Assembly (NCBI RefSeq): GCF_000826065.2
Contig: NZ_LN623541.1
Location: forward strand, 138,926-202,925
Length of the DNA: 64,000 nucleotides
DNA from: Tessaracoccus massiliensis
GTDB lineage: Bacteria; Actinomycetota; Actinomycetes; Propionibacteriales; Propionibacteriaceae
Direction of reading: 5' to 3'
Positions 52,023 to 60,286 of this stretch are shown piece by piece (the first letter of the stretch is position 1; each line of letters opens with the position of its first letter). The position numbers and the translations under genes were made by a program. A model generated the notes under the pieces. It was not told where the DNA came from, searched no databases, and worked only from the letters and a program-made list of their open reading frames with translations.

Positions 52023-52832
52023 ATGAGGATTCATGAACTCTCGGGCGCCTGGGGCACGGCGCGGGTCGCTGAACTCGGCGGCTGCGTGCTGTCGTGGCGG
52101 CCCGCCGGCGGCGACGACGTGCTCTTCCTGTCGCAGGACGCCGAGCTGACGCCGGGCACCATGTGGCACGGCGGCATCCCGGTGTGCGCGCCGTGGTTCG
52201 GCAAGGGCCAGGGCGACTGGGAGGTCCCGCACACGCACGGGCTCGTCAGCCGGGTCGCCTGGGCCACCGAGGTCGTCGAGCAGAACGACGACGGGGCCAA
52301 GGTGGTCATGAGCCTCACCTCGGCTGCGGTGGCGGAGATCCCGGGGGCCGGGCGCTACCCCGATGACCTGGCCTACCGGCTCGAGATCGAGGTGGGCCGC
52401 ACCTCGCTCACCGTGGCGCTGACCATCACGTCCCCCACCCGCGAGGCCGGCGTCGACCTGGCCTTCCACCCGTACCTGCGCGTCGACGCCACCCGCGCCA
52501 CCATCTCGGGGTTGGAGAACACCCGCTACCTGGACGCCGCCGCAGACTGGCAGCCGGGGCATCAGGACGGCGAGTTCGCCTTCGACGGGCACGTGGACCG
52601 TGTCTACGCCGAGGCCCCTCCGGTGTTCCTCAGCGACGGCTCGCGCACCCGCCGGTTGTCCAGCCAGGGGGCGACCCGCACCGTCGTGTGGAACCCAGGC
52701 CCCGTCAACGATCAGGTGGCCGAGGGCGAATGGCGGGAATTCGTCTGCGTCGAGTACGGCAACGTGCGCGACGGCGCGGTCACCCTCCCCGCCGGCGGGG
52801 AGCACCGCCTGGCGTTCACCCTCGAGGTCTGA
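52023..52832 (+). CDS. D-hexose-6-phosphate mutarotase (YeaD-like aldose epimerase)
   Basis: A 269-residue galactose-mutarotase-fold protein. Signature regions: GGCVLSWRPAGGDDVLFLS, GGIPVCAPWFGKG, PHTHGLVSR (catalytic-site His) and LAFHPYLRVD. Probably interconverts hexose-6-phosphate anomers. The ATG at 52023 lies 7 nt after TACTGT. Convergent with the next gene, 3 bp apart. Confidence 0.9.
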   Translation: MRIHELSGAWGTARVAELGGCVLSWRPAGGDDVLFLSQDAELTPGTMWHGGIPVCAPWFGKGQGDWEVPHTHGLVSRVAWATEVVEQNDDGAKVVMSLTSAAVAEIPGAGRYPDDLAYRLEIEVGRTSLTVALTITSPTREAGVDLAFHPYLRVDATRATISGLENTRYLDAAADWQPGHQDGEFAFDGHVDRVYAEAPPVFLSDGSRTRRLSSQGATRTVVWNPGPVNDQVAEGEWREFVCVEYGNVRDGAVTLPAGGEHRLAFTLEV

Positions 52833-52835
52833 GGC

Positions 52836-53261
52836 TCAGCCGGAGTAGGCCACCGTCTCGGCGGGAAGGCCCAGGCCGTCGCCCAGCGGGGCGTCCCCGG
52901 TGAAGGCGCAGCCGAGCGTCGGCGAATAGAGCAGCACCCCGGGATGCCCGCCGGGCGCGCCCACGGCCTGCAGCGTGACGGCACCGACGGTGAACTCCTG
53001 GCCCACCTCAGGACGGGTCCACACAGGCGCCCCGGTGCGCTCCCCCAGGTGGAGCACCGCGCTGTTGTCCCGCGGGTCGGTGGTGCACACCACGGGGACC
53101 ACGCGTCGGCCATCGACGGCGTCCAGCACTGTGTCGGGATCCGCGACGGCGTCGACCGCGATCACCTCTCGCTCGTCTCCGACCAGCCAGGTGTTGCGCC
53201 CACCGGCGGTGGCGGCGAGCATGACGGGCCGCAACTCCTCGTCCCCCTGAAGTGGTTGCAT
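52836..53261 (-). CDS. Degenerate metallo-beta-lactamase-fold protein
   Basis: A 141-residue protein. The second half, GAPGGHPGVLLYSPTLGCAF followed by TGDAPLG, mirrors the MBL pattern TPGHTPGS..LFTGD, and VVPVVCTTDPRDN occupies the place of the metal-binding THxHxDH motif, whose His residues are missing. The enzyme is therefore probably inactive or re-purposed. It begins after TAGTCT at 6 nt (leaderless) and lies next to a rhodanese gene. The family call is from pattern resemblance only. Confidence 0.65.
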   Translation of the reverse strand: MQPLQGDEELRPVMLAATAGGRNTWLVGDEREVIAVDAVADPDTVLDAVDGRRVVPVVCTTDPRDNSAVLHLGERTGAPVWTRPEVGQEFTVGAVTLQAVGAPGGHPGVLLYSPTLGCAFTGDAPLGDGLGLPAETVAYSG

Positions 53262-53367
53262 GCGCCCAGACTAACCCCGTCCCCCTCCCCCGGGGTGGGG
53301 TTGGCGAGGACCGCTGCACCGGTCTCCCAAAGGCTGGACAGCTGCGCCGTCTACGGTGTGCGCTCCA

Positions 53368-53781
53368 TTACCCGGGTGCGACCGCTTCGACGGGGAGGCC
53401 CGCCTCTGCCCAGCCAGTGAAGCCCCCTTGGATGTGCGTCACATCGGTGCGCCCCATCTCGTGCAGCGCCTTAGCTGCCAGCGCCGAGCGCCAAGCCGAC
53501 CCGCAGTAGAGGACCAGCCTGCGCCCGTCGTCGAGCGCCTGCCGGTAGTAGGGCGAGGCAGGGTCCACCCAGAACTCCAGCATCCCCCGCGGCGCGCGAT
53601 AGGCGCCGGGGATGGCGCCCAGCTTGGCGAGCTCCGCGGGCTCGCGGATGTCGACGAACAGCACGCCGTCGTCGCCGAGGAGCGCCTCCGCCTCGCTGAG
53701 CGGGAGCGGGGGCACGATCTCGTTGGCCGCCTCCACCAGGTCTTTGGCGGACCTGGCGAGCGGCTCAGAGGGAGCGCGCAT
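53368..53781 (-). CDS. Rhodanese-like domain protein
   Basis: A 137-residue single-domain sulfurtransferase with FVDIREPAELAKLGAIPGA and the active-site loop YCGSAWRSALAA (reactive Cys). Probably transfers sulfane sulfur. Its start lies inside the end of the CBS gene (17-bp overlap), so the two are coupled. Confidence 0.9.
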   Translation of the reverse strand: MRAPSEPLARSAKDLVEAANEIVPPLPLSEAEALLGDDGVLFVDIREPAELAKLGAIPGAYRAPRGMLEFWVDPASPYYRQALDDGRRLVLYCGSAWRSALAAKALHEMGRTDVTHIQGGFTGWAEAGLPVEAVAPG

Positions 53782-54208
53782 CCCCGCGCAGGTACTTGAC
53801 GAGATGCTCCTGCTCGTCCTGGAGCTGGTCGATGCGGCTCTTGACGATGTCGCCGATCGAGACGATGGCCGCCAGCTTCCCGTCGACCAGGACGGGCAGG
53901 TGCCGCACCCGGTACTCGGTCATCTCGCCGGCGACGGCCGCCAGCTCGTCGTCCATCCCGCAGGTGTGCACGTCCTGATCCATCAGGTCCGCGATGGGGC
54001 GCTCGAGGACTCCGGTGCCGTGCTCCCGTAGCCCGTTGACGATGTCGCGCTCCCCGACGATGCCTGTGACGCGTTCCCCGTCGTCGGTGATGACCACGGC
54101 ACCGATCCGGTGCTCTCCGAGGAGGTCGACGAGTTCCTTGACGCTCTGGTCAGCGCGGGCGGTGACCACCGTGCTGCCCTTGGTGTTGATGACTTCGTTG
54201 ATCCGCAT
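53765..54208 (-). CDS. CBS-pair domain protein
   Basis: A 147-residue protein of two CBS motifs (about 8-60, VVTARADQSVKELVDLLGEH; and 75-130, VHTCGMDDELAAVAGEMTEY) that bind adenosyl nucleotides. This is the bacterial stand-alone CBS type. A role as energy sensor is inferred. It precedes the rhodanese gene in an operon. Confidence 0.88.
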   Translation of the reverse strand: MRINEVINTKGSTVVTARADQSVKELVDLLGEHRIGAVVITDDGERVTGIVGERDIVNGLREHGTGVLERPIADLMDQDVHTCGMDDELAAVAGEMTEYRVRHLPVLVDGKLAAIVSIGDIVKSRIDQLQDEQEHLVKYLRGDARSL

Positions 54209-54253
54209 GACCCACGCTAACCCGCTGGGCGGGTCAGGCGCAGGTGATCGGCG

Positions 54254-55093
54254 TTACGCGCAGGGCGGCGCGTCGCTCTGGTGACTGGTCCCGTTGCCGT
54301 TGCCGAGCGTCTGGATCATGTCGAAGGCGGGCAGCGACGCGGGCGGCACGTTGACGACCTTGGCGGGCACGCCCGCGACGGTGGTGTGCGGCTCCACGTC
54401 GCGCAGCACGACGGAGCCGGCACCGATCTTGGCGCACTCCCCCACGCGGATGTTGCCCAGCACCTTGGCGCCGGCGCCGATCATCACGCCGCGGCCGATC
54501 TTCGGGTGCCGGTCGCCGCCCTCCTTGCCGGAGCCGCCGAGCGTGACCTCGTGCAGCATGGAGAATTCGTCCTCCACGACGGCGGTCTCGCCGATGACGA
54601 CGGAGGTGGCGTGGTCGAACATGATCGACTTGCCGATCCGGGCGCCGGGGTGGATGTCGACGGCGAACGCCTCCGAGATCCGGCTCTGCAGGTAGAGGGC
54701 CAGCGGCTTGCGGTCGTTCATCCAGTAGAAGTGGGCCACCCGGTAGGCCTGGATGGATTGGAAACCCTTGAAGTAGAGCAGCGGGTTGGCGTAGCCGGGG
54801 CAGGCGGGATCGCGCGTGACGACGGCCTGGAGATCCGCCCGGATCGCCTGCTGGATGCACTCGTCCTCGCGCAGCACGTCGTAGAAGATGTCGCGCAGGC
54901 CAAGTCCGGGCAGCGTGGGGCTGTCGAGCTTGCTGGCCAGCAGGTAGGCCAGCGACTCCTCGATGTCCGGCTGGGACAGCACCGTCGCGTGCAGGAAGCC
55001 GGCCAGCAACGGCTCGCTGTCTGCGGCCTCTCGACACTCGCGCTTGATCGAATCCCAGATCTGGTCGTCGGGCACGATGAGCGCCGGGTCCAT
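54254..55093 (-). CDS. cysE: Serine O-acetyltransferase
   Basis: First step of cysteine synthesis from serine. The 279-residue protein is the long CysE form: an N-terminal helical domain (DSIKRECREAADSEPLLAGF) and a hexapeptide beta-helix (VDIHPGARIGKSIMFDH, GRGVMIGAGAKVLGNIRVGE). It ends CA rather than with the usual terminal Ile that docks in CysK, so complex formation may differ. An AGGAGG site precedes the ATG. Confidence 0.93.
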   Translation of the reverse strand: MDPALIVPDDQIWDSIKRECREAADSEPLLAGFLHATVLSQPDIEESLAYLLASKLDSPTLPGLGLRDIFYDVLREDECIQQAIRADLQAVVTRDPACPGYANPLLYFKGFQSIQAYRVAHFYWMNDRKPLALYLQSRISEAFAVDIHPGARIGKSIMFDHATSVVIGETAVVEDEFSMLHEVTLGGSGKEGGDRHPKIGRGVMIGAGAKVLGNIRVGECAKIGAGSVVLRDVEPHTTVAGVPAKVVNVPPASLPAFDMIQTLGNGNGTSHQSDAPPCA

Positions 55094-55158
55094 GTGGGCC
55101 TCCTTGATCGGTTCCCCCTCAGGCTACCGTCCCCGCGCCTCCCCCTCGTCGCTGTTCG

Positions 55159-55242
55159 CCGTGAGCAATTGGATAGGGTCACGGCGCGACACGCCGGGAA
55201 AAACGCGCTGCCGGGCCCGTGACCCTATCCAATTGCTCACGG
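55159..55242. repeat. 84-bp inverted-repeat element, copy 2
   Basis: Arms 55159-55184 and 55217-55242 are identical to those of copy 1 (16940-17023), with the same 32-nt spacer length and a related spacer beginning CGCGACACGCCG. It ends 1 bp before the stop codon of the ABC/response-regulator remnant at 55244. Confidence 0.9.
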
Positions 55243-55243
55243 T

Positions 55244-56272
55244 CTAGAGGAGCCCACGGTCGTAGGCGACGCGCACCGCGGCCTCGCGGTTGGTGCCGCC
55301 CGCGGCCACCTCGCGCAGCACCTCCAGTTCCCGCTCGGTCAGGGAGACATCCCGGCCGCGGCCGGTCATCACGCTCAACGCCTTGGGCGTGAGCACCGGC
55401 CGCCCTGCCGCGAGTTGGCGGATGGCGGCCAGCAGATCCTCTCGCGGGGTGTCCTTCAACAGATAGCCGTCGGCGCCGGCCTCGAGCGAGCGCCGGATGT
55501 CATGGTCGGTGTCGTACGTGGTCAGCACGAGGATGCGGGGCGTGACGGGCGACTGGGCGCGCAGCGAGCTGATCGCCGAGACGCCGTCGCCGTCGGGCAT
55601 CCGCAGGTCCATCAGCACGACGTCGGGCTGGAGGCCTGCGATGAGGGCCAGCGCCTCGCGCCCACCTCCCGCCTGGCCCACCACCTCAATGTCGGGGTCG
55701 CGTTCGAGGATGGCGGTCAGCCCGTCGCGGACGATGCCGGAGGCGCGGAGGTCGGCGAGGTAGCCCCAGATGTCGCGCCAGGCCGACGGGTCGAGGCCTG
55801 TGGTCAACTCGTCCAGGATCGCGATGCGGGGGCGGCCGATGAGCGCCAGCGCGACGGAAAGCCGCTGCTGCTGGCCGCCGGAGAGCTTCTCGAAGCGCTT
55901 GTCGGCATGCTCACCGAGACCGAACCGGGTGAGGAGTTCGCCGCTGGGGATGGGGTCGCGGTAGAAGGAACCGAACAGGTTCAACGCCTCTCTGGAGGTG
56001 AGCTTGCCGGGCAGCCTGCACTGCTGCAGTTGCATGCCCACCTGCTCGCGCAACTGCTCAGGGCTGATGGCGGGATCCATGCCGTCGACGGTGACGGTGC
56101 CCCCATCGCGGGCGCGCAGCCCGCCGATGCACTCGACCAGCGTGGTCTTTCCCGCTCCGTTGGGCCCGAGAATGCCGAGGATCTCACCCTCATCGACGCT
56201 GAGATCGATGCCGCGTAGAACATGGTTGGTCCCGTAGCTCTTCGTGAGTCCGGTGACCTGAATCGATGCCAT
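55244..56272 (-). pseudogene. In-frame fusion remnant: ABC ATPase joined to NarL-type response regulator
   Basis: One 342-codon frame. Residues 1-180 are an ABC-2 type ATPase (Walker A GPNGAGKT 36-43, LSGGQQQR 130-137, Walker B ending LDELTTGLD) cut before the H-loop. Residues 181-342 are a response regulator lacking its N-terminal acidic pair, with phospho-Asp D222 (VLMDLRMPDGDG), Lys273, then an HTH cut at TNREAAVRVAYDRGLL, where the recognition helix is missing. The parts would normally flank an ABC permease and a kinase gene. I read it as deletion remains; a functional fusion is unlikely. Confidence 0.75.
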
Positions 56273-56384
56273 GACTCCATCGTGCGGGCCGCGCGGCTCT
56301 CGGACATCAGGCAGGCGGCCCGACCTCGGGTCCTCCGATCAGATGACCCTGTGGTTGGGGTGACAGGCTGGCTGCGGGGCCGGG

Positions 56385-57830
56385 TCAGAGCCAGTCTTCG
56401 TCGCGGGGGCCGTAGCGGGCGTCGCGGTCCTCATTGATGGAATCGACGAACTCCGCCTCGCTGTCCAGGTCGAAGCCATCGAGCGCGGCCTGGTAGTCGA
56501 GCTCGGGCTCGGGCATTTCCTCGCCGTCCATGTAGCCGACCCGCTCGACGCGCCACTCCAGGCCGCGGCGCTCGTCGCCGGAGATGGAGGCGGTGTCGAC
56601 ATCCGGGACGCCGTCCTCGTTCATGTCGGCGCTGCGGGCGAGCTTCACGGCGTGCGACAGGGCGATGGCGCCGGCAATGGCGGAGACGGCAGTGCCGAGC
56701 AGCACGCCGATCTTGCCGCCGGCAGTGTGCTCACCGTCGACGAAAGACAGGTCCGCGATCAGCAGCGAGACGGTGAATCCCATGCCGCAGACCAGGCCGA
56801 CGGGGACGAGGTCACGCAAGCCGATGGCATCCGGCAGGCGCAGCGGGGTGAGCTTGGTCACGATGGCGGTGGTGAGCAGGACACCGGTGATCTTGCCGAC
56901 GAACAGGCCCAGCACGATCGCGAGGACGACGGGCTGCAGAAGCACCTCGCCGATGCTGTCTCCGGTGAGGAAGGTCACACCCGCGGCGAAGAACGCGAAG
57001 ATCGGCAGCACCAGGCCGGCGGAGAAGGGCTGCAGCCTGTGCTCGATCTGCACCGTGCGGGGCTCCTCCTCGCCATGCACGGGACGGGCGGGCACGCAGA
57101 AGCCGAGGATCACGCCGGCGATGGTGGCGTGCACGCCGGAGGCGAACATGAACCACCAGGCCACCAGCGCCAGCGGCACCAGCAGCCACCACGGCCACCG
57201 CTTGGCACGCACGATGAGGAAGAACGCGACGGCCGCGGCGGCGGTGCCCAGCAGCATGACGATGTTGAGTTCCGCGGTGTAGAACACGGCGATCACGATG
57301 ATCGCCAGCAGGTCGTCCACCACGGCCAGGGTCATGAGGAACACGCGCAGCGCGCGGGGCAGGCCACGGCCGAACACGGCGAGCACTGCCAGCGCGAAGG
57401 CGATGTCGGTGGCAGTGGGGATGGCCCAGCCCTGGGTGGCCGTCCGGTCGCCGGAGAAGAAGATGACCAGGGAGTAGATGATGGCGGGCATCGCCATGCC
57501 GCCCACCGCCGCGAGTACCGGGACCGCGGCGGACCTCAGGTCGCGCAGGGCGCCCACCACTAGGTCGTGCTTGAGTTCGACACCGACGAGGAAGAAGAAC
57601 AGGGCGAGCAATCCGTCGGAGGTCCAGTGGGCCAGCGAGAGGTTCAGCCCCAGCGACTCGGGCCCGATATGCATCTGCGACAGCGCGTGGTACGCATCGC
57701 CCCACGGCGTGTTGGCCCAGATCAACGCCACCAGTGCGGCAGCGAGCAGCAGCGCGCCGCCCGTCGTCTCGCGGGTCACCCAGTTGCGCAGGCGCTCCAC
57801 CGGGGAGGGGGTCATCACATCAGTCGTCAT
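56385..57830 (-). CDS. nhaA: Na+/H+ antiporter NhaA with acidic C-terminal extension
   Basis: Sodium/proton exchanger for pH and salt homeostasis, 481 residues. The membrane core shows IPTATDIAFALAVLAVFG and the catalytic Asp pair in TLAVVDDLLAIIVIAVFY. The last 82 residues are cytoplasmic and acidic, starting with SADMNEDGVPDVD, which has a D-x-N-x-D-G-x-x-D calcium-loop pattern. The ATG at 57830 has GGAG 8 nt upstream; an earlier ATG adds six residues. Confidence 0.94.
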   Translation of the reverse strand: MTTDVMTPSPVERLRNWVTRETTGGALLLAAALVALIWANTPWGDAYHALSQMHIGPESLGLNLSLAHWTSDGLLALFFFLVGVELKHDLVVGALRDLRSAAVPVLAAVGGMAMPAIIYSLVIFFSGDRTATQGWAIPTATDIAFALAVLAVFGRGLPRALRVFLMTLAVVDDLLAIIVIAVFYTAELNIVMLLGTAAAAVAFFLIVRAKRWPWWLLVPLALVAWWFMFASGVHATIAGVILGFCVPARPVHGEEEPRTVQIEHRLQPFSAGLVLPIFAFFAAGVTFLTGDSIGEVLLQPVVLAIVLGLFVGKITGVLLTTAIVTKLTPLRLPDAIGLRDLVPVGLVCGMGFTVSLLIADLSFVDGEHTAGGKIGVLLGTAVSAIAGAIALSHAVKLARSADMNEDGVPDVDTASISGDERRGLEWRVERVGYMDGEEMPEPELDYQAALDGFDLDSEAEFVDSINEDRDARYGPRDEDWL

Positions 57831-58046
57831 TGAAGCTCCAGTTCTCAAGCCCTGGGTGATGTACCCACATTACGGAGTTGGCAACGCAGTCCCCGCAGGT
57901 TGCCATTTTTTGCCGCGCTGCGGGGCAGGGCGCGTCCGCACCTTCGCCGGAGCGCTCCGTTTCCCACTCTATCGCTACGGCAACGGGCGCCAGCTGTGGG
58001 TACTCCACAGTCGGCGTCCGTCGCGGTAGCGCTAGGTCAGTAACGA
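57831..58046. other. Upstream region of nhaA
   Basis: 216 bp without a gene. It contains a small hairpin CTGTGG-GTACT-CCACAG at 57994-58010 and a T-run preceding GCCGCGCTGC near 57910. No known nhaA riboswitch was recognised. Confidence 0.4.
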
Positions 58047-58610
58047 TCAGGCGGCGGCCTCGGCAGCCTCGGCGTCGTAGCCTGCGAAGGCGACGAAACC
58101 ATTCACAAAGCCTTCGAGCATCGAGCGCAGCGCCTCGGACTGGATGGTGCCGTCCTCGCCCAGGTCACCGTCGCGGAACTGGACGAAGGCCTCGGGCTGG
58201 CCCATGGTGGGCATGTCGAGGTGGGCCAGCATGTTGCGCAGGTGCTGCTGCGCCATCGCGGTGCCGGCGCCGCCGGGCGAGGTGCCGATGACGGCGGCGG
58301 GCTTGCCGCCCCACACCGAGGTGCCCCACGGGCGGCCGCCCCATTCGAGGGCGTTCTTCAGTGCGGCCGGGATGGTGCGCTGGTACTCGGGGGTGACGAA
58401 GATGACGGCGTCCAGATCGTCGACCCGGGCCTTGAAGTCAAGCGCGACCTGCGGGTAGTCGACGTCCGCGTCGCGGTTGTACAGCGGCAGGTCAGAGATG
58501 GCGACCTCCACGTACTCGATGCCGCTGGGGAGCACGGTGCCCAGCGCGTTGGCCAGGCGACGGTTGATGGAGGTGGACGACAGGGAGCCGACGATGTAGC
58601 CGATGCGCAC
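58047..58610 (-). CDS. NADPH-dependent FMN reductase family protein
   Basis: A 187-residue flavodoxin-like NAD(P)H:FMN/quinone reductase. Signatures: VGSLSSTSINRRLAN (phosphate loop), VTPEYQRTIPAALKNALEW (family core), GTSPGGAGTAMAQQHLR. Electron acceptor is unknown. The GTG at 58610 follows AGGTTCC; upstream frames are not supported. Confidence 0.88.
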   Translation of the reverse strand: MRIGYIVGSLSSTSINRRLANALGTVLPSGIEYVEVAISDLPLYNRDADVDYPQVALDFKARVDDLDAVIFVTPEYQRTIPAALKNALEWGGRPWGTSVWGGKPAAVIGTSPGGAGTAMAQQHLRNMLAHLDMPTMGQPEAFVQFRDGDLGEDGTIQSEALRSMLEGFVNGFVAFAGYDAEAAEAAA

Positions 58611-58693
58611 GCAGGAACCTTTCGCGGAAGCAACTAGTTGAACGATAAACGATTCCTGCGGGGATTGCCACATCGGCCCCCCTACCCGGCAGA

Positions 58694-59077
58694 TCAGAGG
58701 GCGTCGAACGCGTCCGGCTCCTCGGCGTGACGCGCCGTGAAGGCCTCCTCGAGCGCAGCGTCATCAGGGAGCAGCGCGTAGTAGTCGTCATCGGCCTGGA
58801 CCTCCAGGTCGTCGCGCGCCTCCTCGTCGTCGTGGTCGATCTCTGCGGCCTCCGCCTCGATCCGGGTGAACAGGTCAGCCACCTGCTCGAGCCCGAGCCA
58901 GCGGAACCCCTCCTTGCCATCGGCGAGATCCTCGGCGTCGATGGTCTCGACGGCGTTGAGGGCGCCGCCGTTCATCACCATCCCGTGGACCAGGAGTGCC
59001 GCCGCGAGGGCGACGTCGCCGTCGCCGGTGCCCTTGCCGTCGGCGGCGCGGTTCCAGATGAGGTCGAGGTTCGTCAT
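58694..59077 (-). CDS. Hypothetical acidic protein
   Basis: A 127-residue mostly helical protein beginning MTNLDLIWNRAADGKGTGDG, with HGMVMNGGALNAVETIDAED and a strongly acidic C-terminal half. It may belong to the DUF4375/DMP19-like group, but I am not certain. The ATG at 59077 follows TACAAT by 7 nt, so it is expressed as a leaderless gene. Confidence 0.75.
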   Translation of the reverse strand: MTNLDLIWNRAADGKGTGDGDVALAAALLVHGMVMNGGALNAVETIDAEDLADGKEGFRWLGLEQVADLFTRIEAEAAEIDHDDEEARDDLEVQADDDYYALLPDDAALEEAFTARHAEEPDAFDAL

Positions 59078-59165
59078 GCGCGAGATTGTAGGCGGCGGCG
59101 GGAATCGATGCCATCGCCCGCGTTCCTCCCGCCCCTGAACCAGTCGACTCACTACTGTTTCCAGC

Positions 59166-59585
59166 ATGTCCGGCATCGAACTGACCAACCACGACCTCCC
59201 CACGAAGGAGGAGCTCGTCGCGCTGTACGACAGCGTGGGGTGGAGCGCCTACACCAAGGATCCGGAGCGCCTCTACGACGCGGTCAGCCGGTCCCTCCGG
59301 GTGGTGTGCGCCCGCGATGACGGCAGACTGATCGGGCTGGCCCGCCTGGTGGGAGACGGGCTGACCATCGTCTACCTGCAGGACATCCTCGTGGATCCCG
59401 CTCATCATCGGCGCGGCGTCGGCCGGAAGCTGTTCACCGAGGTGCTCGAGCCCTATGCGGACGTGCGCCAGAAGGTGCTGATCACCGACGACGAGCCCCG
59501 CCAGCGACACTTCTACGAGGCGATGGGTTTCACGGAGATCAGGGACATGGCCTTCCCCATCCGTGCGTTCGTGCGGTTCACATGA
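59166..59585 (+). CDS. GNAT family N-acetyltransferase
   Basis: A 139-residue acetyltransferase with VYLQDILVDPAHHRRGVGRKL (acetyl-CoA loop) and RHFYEAMGFTEI. The N-terminal LYDSVGWSAYTKDPERLYDA is common in small actinobacterial GNATs. Substrate unknown. TACTGT lies 7 nt before the ATG. The stop overlaps the next start (ATGA). Confidence 0.88.
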   Translation: MSGIELTNHDLPTKEELVALYDSVGWSAYTKDPERLYDAVSRSLRVVCARDDGRLIGLARLVGDGLTIVYLQDILVDPAHHRRGVGRKLFTEVLEPYADVRQKVLITDDEPRQRHFYEAMGFTEIRDMAFPIRAFVRFT

Positions 59586-60055
59586 TCAGCATCCGACGCC
59601 TTGAGGTGCACGTCGTGCCGGGCACCGTCCCGGAGGCCGAGGACCAACCCTACCCCACCGTCGAGTTCACGCTCGACGGACGGACACTGCAGGACTGGGT
59701 CCGACGCTCCACTCCCGCACGCCGGGAGCCTCAGCACTACCTGGGCCACCACGTCAGCGTCGACCTGGCCGCACTGTTGAGCGGCGGCCTCGCCTATCCG
59801 CCCGACGACGAACCGGGCGAGTTCCGGTGGGAGCAGTGGGGCGGCTTCACGCCGATCCTCGGCTGCACCTGCACAGACATCGAATGCGGGCCCCTGCTGT
59901 GCCGTATCGCCGTCAGCGACGACCGGGTCACCTGGACAGACCTTCAGGACGGCTTCCGCGAGGAGTTGGACTACGGGTTGGCGTTCAGCTTCGAGCGCGG
60001 CGCCTACGACGCCGCCGTCGCCGCCGGGCTGGCGGAGCTGTGCAGCAGTCTCTGA
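59582..60055 (+). CDS. Hypothetical protein with Cys cluster
   Basis: A 157-residue protein. The notable feature is a cluster GCTCTDIECGPLLC (about 97-110) with four Cys residues, which could bind zinc or form disulfides. No family recognised. Coupled to the GNAT gene by a 4-bp overlap. Confidence 0.7.
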   Translation: MISIRRLEVHVVPGTVPEAEDQPYPTVEFTLDGRTLQDWVRRSTPARREPQHYLGHHVSVDLAALLSGGLAYPPDDEPGEFRWEQWGGFTPILGCTCTDIECGPLLCRIAVSDDRVTWTDLQDGFREELDYGLAFSFERGAYDAAVAAGLAELCSSL

Positions 60056-60171
60056 TGAGGGTCTGAGTAGATGGGGCGGGCGTTGCAGAAGGCGGGTCAC
60101 CCCCTTCCCGCGCGCAGCCCGACAACGGAAGTGACCGCCTTCTGCATAGGCGGCGAAGGCACTCATCAGAG
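60050..60171. terminator. Composite stem-loop repeat after the 59582 operon
   Basis: Outer arms CTCTGATGAG (60050-60059, overlapping the stop codon) and CTCATCAGAG (60162-60171), inner arms GCAGAAGGCGGGTCAC (60085-60100) and GTGACCGCCTTCTGC (60131-60145, one bulge). The first part recurs at 14930-14985. Confidence 0.7.
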
Positions 60172-60216
60172 GCTGCGGAGCCCGGCTGCAGCCCAGGCGC
60201 CAGAAACGCTGAGGCG

Positions 60217-60252
60217 GTTCCACACTGCTCGCTGCGCTCGCAGGCTCAACCA
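60217..60252 (-). repeat. Dispersed repeat, TGGTTGAGCCTGCGAGCGC family
   Basis: Inverted copy with GTTCCACACTGCTCGCTGCG and a GCTCAACCAGCG end, next to the SDR stop. Compare 41954-41990. Confidence 0.75.
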
Positions 60253-60286
60253 GCGCACCACCGGAGCGGTCGCTCAACCAGCGGGT

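Noticed and set aside
57831-58046. Possible sodium or nhaA-type riboswitch upstream of nhaA
   Set aside because: Only a 6-bp hairpin with no similarity to known nhaA or Na+ motifs that I can confirm.
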